This document shows positions 32,085-41,302 of a stretch of DNA of 43,842 nt, piece after piece. Every line of letters starts with the position of its first letter. The stretch's first letter is position 1. A program made the translations under genes and the position numbers. The notes under the pieces are model-generated. The model did no database searches. It had not been told where the DNA came from and worked only from the letters and a program-made list of their open reading frames with translations. The stretch spans positions 1-43,842 of the forward strand of contig NZ_JAKDLO010000012.1 of assembly GCF_030452765.1 (NCBI RefSeq). The letters are read 5' to 3'. The DNA comes from Intrasporangium sp. GTDB lineage: Bacteria > Actinomycetota > Actinomycetes > Actinomycetales > Dermatophilaceae.

Positions 32085-33467
32085 GTGCGGCGCAGGGAGC
32101 GTCGGCTGCGCCCGAGCCGTCGGCGGCTCGGCCTGAGACAACGGGTGTCGGTGGCCTTCGGCCTGCTCGCCCTCGCGCTGTCCGCGCTCCTGTCGATCGT
32201 CGCCTGGGGCGTCGTGTCGCGGTACCTCGTGAACGAACAACAGTCGGCCGCCCTCGCCCAGGCCGACCTGCACCGGTCGCTCCTCGCGCAGGGCATCGTC
32301 CAGCGCAAGGACACCGTGGCCCTGCTGCTCAACGGCCTGCCCACCAACGGGTCGATCGGTGCCACCGCGGTCGTCGCGGGACGCTGGTACGCGACCTCCC
32401 CACGCGTCCAGCCCGTGACGCTGCCGAACGAGCTCATCGCCGAGGCCATCGCCGGGGAGACCGCGACCCAGCGGATCCGCCTCGAGGGTGGCCTCTACCT
32501 GGCCGTCGGCATCCCGCTCGCCCAGAGCGACGACGCCTTCTTCGAGGTCTTCCCGATGGGCGAGACCGAGACGACACTGCGTGCGCTCTCGTGGGTGCTG
32601 ACCGGGGCGGCCGCAGCCACGACCCTGCTCGGTGCGGCCTTCGGCCGGGTCGCCAGCGGCATCGCGCTCCGACCCCTCAACGGGCTCAACACGGTCGCCG
32701 CCGCCGTCGCCTCTGGGCGGCTCGATGCACGCCTGCCGATCGGCGACGACCCCGACCTCGCACCTCTGGCCACCTCCTTCAACCGCACCGTCGGAGAGCT
32801 GGAGCATCGGGTGATCGCCGACTCCCGGTTCGCCGTCGACGTCGGCCACGAGCTGCGTACGCCGCTGACGACGATGCTCAACTCCCTGCAGGTGATCAAG
32901 AACCGGGAGAACAGCCTGCCGCTCGAGCTCCGGGAGCCCCTTGACCTGCTCTCGGGCGACCTGCAGCGGTTCCGGACGCTGGTCGTCGACCTGCTCGAGA
33001 TCTCGCGCCACGACGCGGGCGAGCAGCTCGTGCTGGCACCCACCGCGATCGGCGAGCTCGTCCGGATCGCTGCGGACACCGCCGCGGGCCGCCGTGTCAC
33101 CACGATCGACGACAGCGCACGAGGTCTGAGCCTCCCGGTCGACAAACGGCGGCTCGAACGCGCGATCGTCAACCTCGTCGGCAACGCCGAGTCGCACGGC
33201 GGTGGCTGCCTCGGGGTGACCGTGACCCGGGAGGAGCACGACGTCCTGGTCCGGGTCGACGACGGCGGCCCGGGGGTAGCCGACGAGCACCGCCCGCTCG
33301 TGTTCGACCGGTTCGCTCGCGGCGGCCGCGCGAGCAGCGAGGGCGTGGGCCTGGGCCTGGCCATCGTGCGCCGCCACGTCGCGGCCCACGGCGGCACCGT
33401 GCACGTCGAGGACCGGCCGGGGGGAGGTGCGCGGTTTGTCATCACGTTGCCCATCACGCGCCCCTGA
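32085..33467 (+). CDS. Sensor histidine kinase
   Basis: VDVGHELRTPLTTML H-box, HAMP-like segment, ATPase VRVDDGGPGV and GVGLGLAIVRRH. Confidence 0.92.
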   Translation: MRRRERRLRPSRRRLGLRQRVSVAFGLLALALSALLSIVAWGVVSRYLVNEQQSAALAQADLHRSLLAQGIVQRKDTVALLLNGLPTNGSIGATAVVAGRWYATSPRVQPVTLPNELIAEAIAGETATQRIRLEGGLYLAVGIPLAQSDDAFFEVFPMGETETTLRALSWVLTGAAAATTLLGAAFGRVASGIALRPLNGLNTVAAAVASGRLDARLPIGDDPDLAPLATSFNRTVGELEHRVIADSRFAVDVGHELRTPLTTMLNSLQVIKNRENSLPLELREPLDLLSGDLQRFRTLVVDLLEISRHDAGEQLVLAPTAIGELVRIAADTAAGRRVTTIDDSARGLSLPVDKRRLERAIVNLVGNAESHGGGCLGVTVTREEHDVLVRVDDGGPGVADEHRPLVFDRFARGGRASSEGVGLGLAIVRRHVAAHGGTVHVEDRPGGGARFVITLPITRP

Positions 33468-34059
33468 AGCGGGCCGCACCGGCCGCCCTCGACACCTCCT
33501 CCGGGCCCTTCTCGCGTGCGGCCTGTACCTGCTTCTGCTCGCAGACTGTGGCATCGGTCCACAGGACCGCCCGGTCATCGTCAGCGTCCAGCCCCAGAAG
33601 GCGGTCCCCGTACCGTCCACCGTCATGTCCGGGGTGCCCCTCAGCGTGCAGGTCTACCTGCTCCAGGGGTCGTACTTGTTCCGCGTGACCCGCACGGTGC
33701 TGCCCGGTCCCGGCCTGCAGCCCACCCTCTCGGCGCTCTCGGCGCCGTTGTCGCCGGACGAGCAGGCCCAAGGCCTGCGCACGGCCCTGCCCACGTCGAT
33801 CCAGCCGATGCGCGGGCTGATGGCGCGTGGTGACATCGCCCAGGTCGAGGTGCCGGCGGGCTTCGACCGGCTCCCGGTCCAGGAGCAGATCAACGCGCTC
33901 GGGCAGATCGTCTTCACCATCACCGCCGACACCCTCGCCACGGGGGTCCAGCTCGTCGAGGACGGCCGGCCCGTGGCCGTCCCGGACGCGAGCGGTCAGC
34001 TGCAGAACCGGCCGGTGACGCGCGAGGACTATGGCGTGCTCGCTCCGCGTATCGAATGA
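33427..34059 (+). CDS. Small GerMN-like lipoprotein
   Basis: Lipobox-like LLADC; VQVYLLQGSYLFRVTRTV...GLRTALP...GQIVFTIT; overlaps end of the kinase gene; start uncertain. Confidence 0.65.
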   Translation: MRGLSSRCPSRAPEAGRTGRPRHLLRALLACGLYLLLLADCGIGPQDRPVIVSVQPQKAVPVPSTVMSGVPLSVQVYLLQGSYLFRVTRTVLPGPGLQPTLSALSAPLSPDEQAQGLRTALPTSIQPMRGLMARGDIAQVEVPAGFDRLPVQEQINALGQIVFTITADTLATGVQLVEDGRPVAVPDASGQLQNRPVTREDYGVLAPRIE

Positions 34060-34124
34060 TCCCGTATCGAACGAGCCTGTCGTAAGCGAGCCCCGCCGAG
34101 CAGCCGTCGCCCTGTCAGGTCACG

Positions 34125-35126
34125 TCAGCGCAGCCGGGCGACGATCGCGAGTTCCTCCGCCCGGTCCAGGCCGGCACCGCCGCGCGCCCGGTCCAGGCCC
34201 AGCTGCGCCTCCCAGGCTGCCGCGTCCTCGACCACGTCGCTGAGGGGCCGATGGATGAGCCCGTCGCGCACGGCAGCGACCCCGCTCCGGTCCATGAAGG
34301 CGCACCACTCGGGATCGGCCAGCCACAGGGGCAGCGAGTGCGGACCCATGAACTCCTCCACGCCTGCCGACCGGAGCGCGTCGTCGGAGACCGGAACCAG
34401 CTCTCCGGTGAACCCGGCGACTGCCGCGCAGGCGTCGAGCACGTCACTCAGCGGGATGGTGGGGCCGAGAGCGTTGCGAGCTCCGGTGATGCCCCGCAGC
34501 CCCGCAGAGACGACCCAGCTCGCCAGGTCTCCGACGTGCACCCACTGGACCGGTCGGTCCCGGCGCGCGGGGACGAGGACCGGCCCGCCGTCCCGGGCCG
34601 CGAGGGCGAACCGGCCCGGCCAGTAGCCGAACCGGTCGCTGCGGTCGCCGGCCCCGACGATGAGCCCGGCCCGCACGATCAGGGCATCGGGCCCGCGCAC
34701 CGAGCGCACGGCCACCTCGCAGGCGACCTTGCCCTCGCCGTACTCCTCGGGTGTGGCCATGTCCGCTCGCAATGCGGGGAGCAGCCCCGCCGACTCGTCG
34801 GCACCCGGCTCGTCGTGCCGGGCATAGGCCGAGATCGAGCTGACGAGCACCCACCGACTGGCCGCGTCCGCCAGCGCCTGGACGGCGCCCCGGGCGTGGA
34901 CCGGCGCTCGAGCCAGGTCGACGACCAGGTCCCACTCGCCGGGGCCGAGCTCGGCGGCATACACCCCGACGTCGTCACGGTCGCCGGGCACCAGGCGGGC
35001 GCCGTCCGGAACCGAGCCGCTGACCCCCCGCGCGAGGCAGGTCACGTCATGTCCATCGTCCACCGCGACGCGCGCCACCGCGCCACCCAGCCACGAGGTT
35101 CCGCCAAGGACGAGGACGCGCGCCAT
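34125..35126 (-). CDS. NAD-dependent epimerase/dehydratase (extended SDR)
   Basis: MARVLVLGGTSWLGGAVARVAV Rossmann motif; YGEGKVACE active-site-like motif. Confidence 0.85.
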   Translation of the reverse strand: MARVLVLGGTSWLGGAVARVAVDDGHDVTCLARGVSGSVPDGARLVPGDRDDVGVYAAELGPGEWDLVVDLARAPVHARGAVQALADAASRWVLVSSISAYARHDEPGADESAGLLPALRADMATPEEYGEGKVACEVAVRSVRGPDALIVRAGLIVGAGDRSDRFGYWPGRFALAARDGGPVLVPARRDRPVQWVHVGDLASWVVSAGLRGITGARNALGPTIPLSDVLDACAAVAGFTGELVPVSDDALRSAGVEEFMGPHSLPLWLADPEWCAFMDRSGVAAVRDGLIHRPLSDVVEDAAAWEAQLGLDRARGGAGLDRAEELAIVARLR

Positions 35127-35194
35127 GCCGCAAGGAGACCACGACCGGCCGTACCGGGGAACCCGTGTTCGCGGCGGGCGAAAGCCCGGCAACC

Positions 35195-35200
35195 TAGAGT
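35195..35200 (+). promoter_or_regulatory. Candidate -10 box TAGAGT, 6 nt before pafA ATG
   Basis: TAGAGT-N6-ATG(35207), no SD. Confidence 0.5.
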
Positions 35201-35206
35201 GGATTC

Positions 35207-36601
35207 ATGCAGCGGCGCATCTTCGGGATCGAGAACGAGTACGGCGTCACGTGCACGACTCGCGGGCAGCGCCGGCTCACACCCGACGAGGTGGCCCGCT
35301 ACCTCTTCCGCAAGGTCGTCGCGTGGGGCCGGTCGAGCAACGTCTTCCTCGGCAACGGCGCCCGGCTCTACCTCGACGTCGGCTCGCACCCCGAGTACGC
35401 CACGGCCGAGTGCGACTCGGTGCGTGAGCTCGTCATCCAGGACAAGGCGGGCGAGCGCATCCTCGAGGGGCTCGTCGAGGACGCCCAGCTGAGGCTTCAG
35501 GACGACGGGGTCGAGGGCGAGATCTTCGTCTTCAAGAACAACACCGACTCGGCCGGCAACTCCTACGGCTGCCACGAGAACTACCTCTACAGCCGAGCCG
35601 GCGACTTCCAGCGCGTCTCGGACATGTTCATCCCGTTCCTGATCAGCCGCCAGATCACCTGCGGTGCGGGCAAGGTGATCGCCACGCCGCACGGGGCGAC
35701 CTTCGCCGTGAGCCAGCGCGCCGACCACATCTGGGAGGGCGTGTCGTCGGCGACGACCCGGTCCCGGCCCATCATCAACACGCGGGACGAGCCGCATGCC
35801 GACGCCGAGCGGTACCGGCGCCTGCACGTGATCGTCGGCGACTCCAACCTGTCCGAGACGACGAGCCTGCTCAAGGTCGGCTCGGCCGACCTCGTCCTGC
35901 AGATGATCGAGGCGGGCGTCGTCATGCGCGACCTCACGCTGGAGAACCCGATCCGCGCGATCCGGACGATGAGCCACGACATCACCGGCCGGGCCACCGT
36001 GCGGCTCGCGAACGGCCGCGAGCTGTCGGCGCTCGACATGCAGCGCGAGTACCACGACAAGGCGTGCGAGTTCGTCGACCGCGAGGGCATCGTCAGCGAC
36101 GACGTCAAACACGTGCTCGACCTCTGGGGCCGCGCGCTCGACGCGATCGGGGCCGGCGACCTCGACGCCGTCGCGACCGAGATCGACTGGGTCATCAAGC
36201 ACCAGCTCATCGAGCGCTACCGGGCCAAGCACGGGCTCGAGCTGTCCGACCCGCGGGTCCAGCAGATCGACCTGGCCTACCACGACATCGACCGGCGCCG
36301 CGGGCTGTTCAACCTGCTCCAGCGGCACGGCCGGGCGGCCCGCGTCTCCAGCGACATCGAGATCTTCGAGGCCAAGGTGCGCCCGCCCCAGACGACGCGG
36401 GCCAAGCTGCGCGGCGACTTCATCCGAGCCGCGCAGGCTCGCGGCCGCGACTTCACCGTCGACTGGGTGCACCTCAAGCTCAACGACCAGGCGCAGCGCA
36501 CGGTCCTGTGCAAGGACCCGTTCCGGGCCGTCGACGAGCGGGTCGAGCGGCTCATGGAGTCGATCGAACGGTCCTCGGTGCCGCGGCACCGACCCCTCTG
36601 A
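35207..36601 (+). CDS. pafA: Pup-protein ligase
   Basis: [72 protein letters not shown]. Confidence 0.97.
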   Translation: MQRRIFGIENEYGVTCTTRGQRRLTPDEVARYLFRKVVAWGRSSNVFLGNGARLYLDVGSHPEYATAECDSVRELVIQDKAGERILEGLVEDAQLRLQDDGVEGEIFVFKNNTDSAGNSYGCHENYLYSRAGDFQRVSDMFIPFLISRQITCGAGKVIATPHGATFAVSQRADHIWEGVSSATTRSRPIINTRDEPHADAERYRRLHVIVGDSNLSETTSLLKVGSADLVLQMIEAGVVMRDLTLENPIRAIRTMSHDITGRATVRLANGRELSALDMQREYHDKACEFVDREGIVSDDVKHVLDLWGRALDAIGAGDLDAVATEIDWVIKHQLIERYRAKHGLELSDPRVQQIDLAYHDIDRRRGLFNLLQRHGRAARVSSDIEIFEAKVRPPQTTRAKLRGDFIRAAQARGRDFTVDWVHLKLNDQAQRTVLCKDPFRAVDERVERLMESIERSSVPRHRPL

Positions 36602-36692
36602 CGGTTCCGTGCCGGCCGAGGGGGCGGAACTCTTTCATACCTTCGGGGGTTACAGTGACGTCGCTTCGTCCCCTACCGTCGCTGAGGTCCTC

Positions 36693-37706
36693 GTGCGTCT
36701 CACCCGTCCAACGCTGGCCATCGCCGCCGCGCTCGGCCTGTCCCTGCTCGCCGCGTGTGGCTCGTCCGGCCCGACGCCCGGTGCCACCGGGGCGGCCACC
36801 GACGGCGGCACGGCAGCGGTGTCGACGCCGCTACCCGGCGCCGTCGGGATCGAGGCCGTCACCGCGACCGGCCCGGTCGACTTCACGACCGCCCCCAAGG
36901 TGAAGTTCACGAAGAAGCCCGTCTCGACGAGCGCCGTCACGAGCGAGGTCCTCGTCAAGGGCAGCGGCCAGGAGTCGACCGCCAAGGACACCGTGATGCT
37001 GCGCGCCCAGATCTTCAACGGAACGACCGGCAAGCTGCTCGACAACGGCTACGACAAGGGCCGCACCGCCGAAGGGTTCCGGCTCGGGCGCACCGACCTC
37101 ATCAAGGGCTTCGCCAAGGGCCTGACCGGCGTGCAGCAGGGCGCGCGGGTCGCCTTCACGATCCCGCCGAGCGAGGGCTTCGGAAGCGCCGGCAACGCGA
37201 ACCTCGGTATCGGCCCGACCGACACGATCGTCGTGGTCGCCGACATCAAGGACGTCCACGCCGGCCTCACCGAGGTCACCGGCACGCAGCAGCCGAGCCC
37301 GGCCGGCCTGCCCACGGTGACCTTCCCAGACGGCCCGACCAAGGCGCCCACCGTGACCATCCCGAAGAGCGCCGCCCCGACCAAGACGGAGCAGGCCACG
37401 CTCATCGAGGGCACCGGCCCGGTCGTCCGGAAGGGCGAGACGATCACAGCCCAGTACCACGGCGTGCTCTGGAAGGACGGGAAGGTCTTCGACTCGTCAT
37501 GGGAGCGGGGCGCGCTCGCCGACTTCGCGATCGGTGTCGGCCAGGTCATCCCGGGCTGGGACAAGACCCTGGTCGGCAAGAAGGTCGGGAGCCGCGTGCT
37601 GCTCGTCATCCCGCCGGCGGACGGCTACGGCGCCAAGGGCATGGGTGACACGATCTCGGGCACCGACACGCTCGTCTTCGTCGTCGACATCCTCGACGCC
37701 TACTGA
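36693..37706 (+). CDS. FKBP-type peptidyl-prolyl isomerase lipoprotein with two FKBP-like domains
   Basis: Lipobox LLAAC; VFDSSWERGALADFAIGVGQVIPGWDKTLVGKKVGSRVLLVIPP; upstream degenerate copy LIKGFAKGLTGVQQGARVAFTIPP. Confidence 0.88.
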   Translation: MRLTRPTLAIAAALGLSLLAACGSSGPTPGATGAATDGGTAAVSTPLPGAVGIEAVTATGPVDFTTAPKVKFTKKPVSTSAVTSEVLVKGSGQESTAKDTVMLRAQIFNGTTGKLLDNGYDKGRTAEGFRLGRTDLIKGFAKGLTGVQQGARVAFTIPPSEGFGSAGNANLGIGPTDTIVVVADIKDVHAGLTEVTGTQQPSPAGLPTVTFPDGPTKAPTVTIPKSAAPTKTEQATLIEGTGPVVRKGETITAQYHGVLWKDGKVFDSSWERGALADFAIGVGQVIPGWDKTLVGKKVGSRVLLVIPPADGYGAKGMGDTISGTDTLVFVVDILDAY

Positions 37707-37735
37707 GCCGGCGCCCACCGCCCGGCAAGCAAGGT

Positions 37736-38833
37736 TCACCGGGTCAGCAGTCCCACCGCGAACCGGCCCGCGACCGCGGAGGCGAGGAAGCTCGCCCGGT
37801 CGGCGTCGTAGCCACGCCCCATCGTCGACAGGGGCACCGGCACGTCACGCAGGGCCTGCTCGAGCCCGTCACACGCGAGCTCATGAGCGGTGAGTCGCCC
37901 GTCGGTTCCCGCGCAGAGCGCGTGAGCCTGCTCGCGGACCAGCTGACCGAACGCCCCCGGCAGCAGCGGCACCGCCACGTCCGCCGCGACGAGCGCGACC
38001 CGCCCGTATGCCGTGCAGCTGTGGTGTGAGAGTCCGCGGTGCCGCTCGCGCCGGTCGGCCTCCGAGACGCGCAGGGCACAGACCGGGCGCCCGCGCAGCA
38101 CCCCGGCGGCGTTGACCGCCTCACCGGCCGAGGTGCCGGAGAAGCCCCACCGGGTGCCGGTGCCGAGGTTGCCCGGGCCCTGGGCGACGACGACGAGGTC
38201 GGCACCGACGACGTGACGAGCCGCGAGCAGGCCGGTGTGGACATTGACCGCCTCGAGGTCGCCGCCGTGCGCCTGCCCGACCGTGACCGACGCGGCGAGC
38301 CAGCCGGCCTCGCGCAGGCCCGCGACCGTGCGAGAGAAGTCGATGGGCAGGGCGCCGCCGTCGGTCATGACGTAGGCGACCCGGACGGCCGGGTCGCTCG
38401 CGCGGGCACCCGCGATGATCGCAGGTAGCGCCGAATGGAGGTCTGCGACGAGGACCGGCAGCCCGGCCAGGTCGTCGGCGTCCCGCAGGATCCCGTGGTA
38501 CTCGCTGTCCTGCTCGTCGACACCGAGGACCATCGTCTGGCTCGGCGTGTACCGCGCCTTGACCAGATGGCCCCGGACGGAAGCCACCTCGGGTATCGGC
38601 TCGGGTAGGGCATCGGGTGCGGCGACGACGATCGCAACGCCCCCGGTGCCGAGGCCGCGCTCGAGGGCCGTCGTGTTGAGCAGCACCCGGGTGCCGGGTG
38701 CGAGCTCACCGACGACGTCGAGGTAGCCGAGCGCCCGGACCGTCTCCCCGGAGGTGAGCTGGGCGGCATACTCCCGTGCGCCGGCCCAGCCGGAACGGGT
38801 CGCGACGACGACACCGGAACGCCACTGGATCAT
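37736..38833 (-). CDS. DUF3866 family protein
   Basis: 365 aa; LNTTALERGLGTGG, VADLHSALPAI, GPGNLGTGTRWGFSGTSAGEAVNA, RHRGLSHHS. Confidence 0.82.
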   Translation of the reverse strand: MIQWRSGVVVATRSGWAGAREYAAQLTSGETVRALGYLDVVGELAPGTRVLLNTTALERGLGTGGVAIVVAAPDALPEPIPEVASVRGHLVKARYTPSQTMVLGVDEQDSEYHGILRDADDLAGLPVLVADLHSALPAIIAGARASDPAVRVAYVMTDGGALPIDFSRTVAGLREAGWLAASVTVGQAHGGDLEAVNVHTGLLAARHVVGADLVVVAQGPGNLGTGTRWGFSGTSAGEAVNAAGVLRGRPVCALRVSEADRRERHRGLSHHSCTAYGRVALVAADVAVPLLPGAFGQLVREQAHALCAGTDGRLTAHELACDGLEQALRDVPVPLSTMGRGYDADRASFLASAVAGRFAVGLLTR

Positions 38834-38839
38834 GCCGTG

Positions 38840-38845
38840 AATCTA
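38840..38845 (-). promoter_or_regulatory. Candidate -10 box TAGATT, 6 nt before DUF3866 ATG
   Basis: Minus strand TAGATT-N6-ATG(38833). Confidence 0.5.
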
Positions 38846-38854
38846 CCGACCGGA

Positions 38855-38860
38855 TAGGTT
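38855..38860 (+). promoter_or_regulatory. Candidate -10 box TAGGTT, 6 nt before pafB ATG
   Basis: TAGGTT-N6-ATG(38867). Confidence 0.5.
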
Positions 38861-38866
38861 GGCGGC

Positions 38867-39865
38867 ATGAGCCCTGCGTCGCCGTCCGCCGGGAAGACCG
38901 AGCGACTGCTCAACCTCGTCCTCGCCCTCAAGTCGGCCCGGCGGCCCGTGTCGAAGCAGCGCCTGCGTGAGTCGATCGACGACTACCGAGCGGCCGCGTC
39001 CACCGAGGCCTTCGACCGGATGTTCGAACGTGACAAGGACGACCTGCGCGAGCTCGGCATCCAGGTCCACGCCACGGTCCTCGACCCGTTCTTCGACGAC
39101 GAGGTCGGCTACCGGATCGACTCGTCGGAGACGAGCCTGCCGGCGATCTCCTTCGAACCGGACGAGCGCGTGGCCCTCGCCCTGGCGGCCCGCGCCTGGG
39201 CGGGGGCCAGCATCAGCGGGTCCGCGGCGGCGGCCCTGCGCAAGCTGCGGCTTCGCGGCGTCGAGCTCGACGAGGCGATCCCGGCAGGGGTGGAGCCGCG
39301 GATCCGCACGAAGGAACCGGCCTTCGATCCCGTGCACGCGGCGCTGCTCGCGCGCCAGCCCATCGTCTTCGACTACCGGCGCGCCGACGGCACCGTCACG
39401 ACCCGCCACGTACGCCCGTGGGCCCTGAAGAGCTGGCACGGGCGGTGGTACCTCGCCGCGTACGACCTCGACCGGGGCGAGCAGCGCGCGTTCCGTCTGG
39501 GCCGCGTCGTGGGGCCGGTGCGCAAGAAGGGCAAGGCCGGTTCCTACCAGGTGCCGCCCGGTGCCGGCGTCGAGGTCGACCTGCGGGGTGGGGAGTCCGA
39601 GGAGGAAGCGGGCACGGCCGTCATCCGGGTGCGCCGCGGCACCGGACACAGCCTGCGCCGACGAGCGCTGCGGGAGGCCCCGGTGGGCGAGGGCTGGATC
39701 GAGCTCGAGGTGCCCTGGGCGCGCGGCCGGACCGAGCACGACGTCGCGGCACTCGGTGCGGCGGCCGTGGCGATGAGCCCCGATGATCTCGTCGCGGCGG
39801 TGCGGGCCGCGCTCGACGGTGCGGCACGTGCCCACTCGGGGACCCACACCGAGGTGGCGCGATGA
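38867..39865 (+). CDS. pafB: WYL-domain transcriptional regulator PafB
   Basis: KTERLLNLVLALKSARRPVSKQRLRE, FERDKDDLRELGI, HGRWYLAAYDLDRGEQRAFRLGRV. Confidence 0.93.
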   Translation: MSPASPSAGKTERLLNLVLALKSARRPVSKQRLRESIDDYRAAASTEAFDRMFERDKDDLRELGIQVHATVLDPFFDDEVGYRIDSSETSLPAISFEPDERVALALAARAWAGASISGSAAAALRKLRLRGVELDEAIPAGVEPRIRTKEPAFDPVHAALLARQPIVFDYRRADGTVTTRHVRPWALKSWHGRWYLAAYDLDRGEQRAFRLGRVVGPVRKKGKAGSYQVPPGAGVEVDLRGGESEEEAGTAVIRVRRGTGHSLRRRALREAPVGEGWIELEVPWARGRTEHDVAALGAAAVAMSPDDLVAAVRAALDGAARAHSGTHTEVAR

Positions 39866-40875
39866 CCACCGGACGACCGGTCCCGGAGACCGCGACCCGA
39901 CGGCTCCAGCGACTCCTGTCGATGGTGCCCTGGCTGCTGGCGCACCCCGGGGTGTCGATCGCCGCTGCGGCGCTCGAGTTCGGTGTCACCGAGAAGCAGG
40001 TCGACGAGGACCTCAGCCTGCTGTTCGTGTGCGGCACGCCCGGGGGCACCCATGCCGAGCTCATCGACGCGCAGTGGGACGACGGTCACATCTACCTGTC
40101 CAACGCCGACGACATCGCCGCGCCCATGCGGCTGACCCGCGACGAGGCCGTCACCCTCACGGCGGGCCTGCACGCGCTCGTCCCCTCGCTCGTCGACCCC
40201 GACGTCGTCGAACGCACCCTGGCCAAGCTGCGCAGCGCGAGCGCAGAGCTCGACGCGCCCGCGCTCGACCTCGAGATCGACGACGGACGGCAGCATGCCG
40301 CGATGGAGCCGATCCGAGCGGGGCTCACGGGCCACCGGCGGCTCCACCTGACCTACTGGGTCCCCTCCCGGGACGAGGCGACCGAGCGCGACGTCGACCC
40401 GATGCGCGTGCTCAACCTCGACGGGCACTGGTACCTGGAGGGATGGTGCCACCGCGCCGACGGGGTTCGGCTCTTCCGACTCGACCGCATCGAGGCGGCT
40501 ACCGTCCTGCCCACCGACGGCACCCCACCGAAGCAGGCACGGCCGCGCGACCTGGACGCCGACCGGGACGTCTTCGTGGCCGGGGACGGCGACCTGCTCG
40601 TCGTCATCGAGGCCGACCGGGACACCGCCTGGATCGGCGACTACTACCCGACCGAGTCGGTGCGCCGCCGCAGCGACGGGTCGGTGCTCGTGACGATGAG
40701 GGTCGCCGAACCCGCCCTGGTGCGCCGCCTCATGCTCCAGCTCGGCGGCTCCGCACACGTGCTCGAGCCCACCGAGCTGGCTCGACGGATCGCGGCCGAG
40801 GCACGCGCCGCCCTGGACGCCTACGACGGCTCCGCCGGCGCTGACGGTCGCGATCGCGTGCGCGACCGGGCCTGA
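39862..40875 (+). CDS. pafC: WYL-domain transcriptional regulator PafC
   Basis: RRLQRLLSMVPWLLAHPGVSIAAAALEFGVTEKQVDEDLSLLF, HWYLEGWCHRADGVRLFRLDRI; ATGA overlap with pafB. Confidence 0.93.
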   Translation: MTTGRPVPETATRRLQRLLSMVPWLLAHPGVSIAAAALEFGVTEKQVDEDLSLLFVCGTPGGTHAELIDAQWDDGHIYLSNADDIAAPMRLTRDEAVTLTAGLHALVPSLVDPDVVERTLAKLRSASAELDAPALDLEIDDGRQHAAMEPIRAGLTGHRRLHLTYWVPSRDEATERDVDPMRVLNLDGHWYLEGWCHRADGVRLFRLDRIEAATVLPTDGTPPKQARPRDLDADRDVFVAGDGDLLVVIEADRDTAWIGDYYPTESVRRRSDGSVLVTMRVAEPALVRRLMLQLGGSAHVLEPTELARRIAAEARAALDAYDGSAGADGRDRVRDRA

Positions 40876-40975
40876 GCCCGCCAGTCACCGTCCTCGGTTC
40901 TGGCACGTACACTGGCAGACGCAGCCACGCTTTGCCCCGGCGCACTGCCGGGTCCGCACGTCTGAGGAGTCGACC

Positions 40976-41272
40976 ATGGCCGGCCTGGGAGCCCCAGAGC
41001 TCATCATCATCGCCATCATCATCATCGCCCTGTTCGGGTGGAAGAAGCTGCCCGACATGGCGCGCAGCGTCGGTCGCTCCGCGCGTGTCTTCAAGTCCGA
41101 GGTCGAGGAGATGAAGAAGGACGGCGCCGCCTCGCAGACGACGCTCAAGGGCGATGTCGTCTCCAAGGACGCCGAGCGGCAGGCAGCCGAGGAGCGCGCG
41201 GCCGAGGCGGAGCGCAAGGCGGCGGAGGCGCGTACCGAAGCGGAGCGGCTGCGCAGGGACACGACCCTCTGA
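40976..41272 (+). CDS. tatA: Sec-independent (Tat) translocase TatA/E
   Basis: GLGAPELIIIAIIIIALFGWKKLPDMARSVGRSARVFKSEVEEM. Confidence 0.95.
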   Translation: MAGLGAPELIIIAIIIIALFGWKKLPDMARSVGRSARVFKSEVEEMKKDGAASQTTLKGDVVSKDAERQAAEERAAEAERKAAEARTEAERLRRDTTL

Positions 41273-41302
41273 GCTGAGCGGCATACCTTCCCCGTCCGCC
41301 TC

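Noticed and set aside
23794-35206. Mobile genetic element or integrated island between prcA and pafA
   Set aside because: No integrase, transposase, tRNA target, att-like direct repeats or obvious composition shift visible; kept only as a neighbourhood observation.
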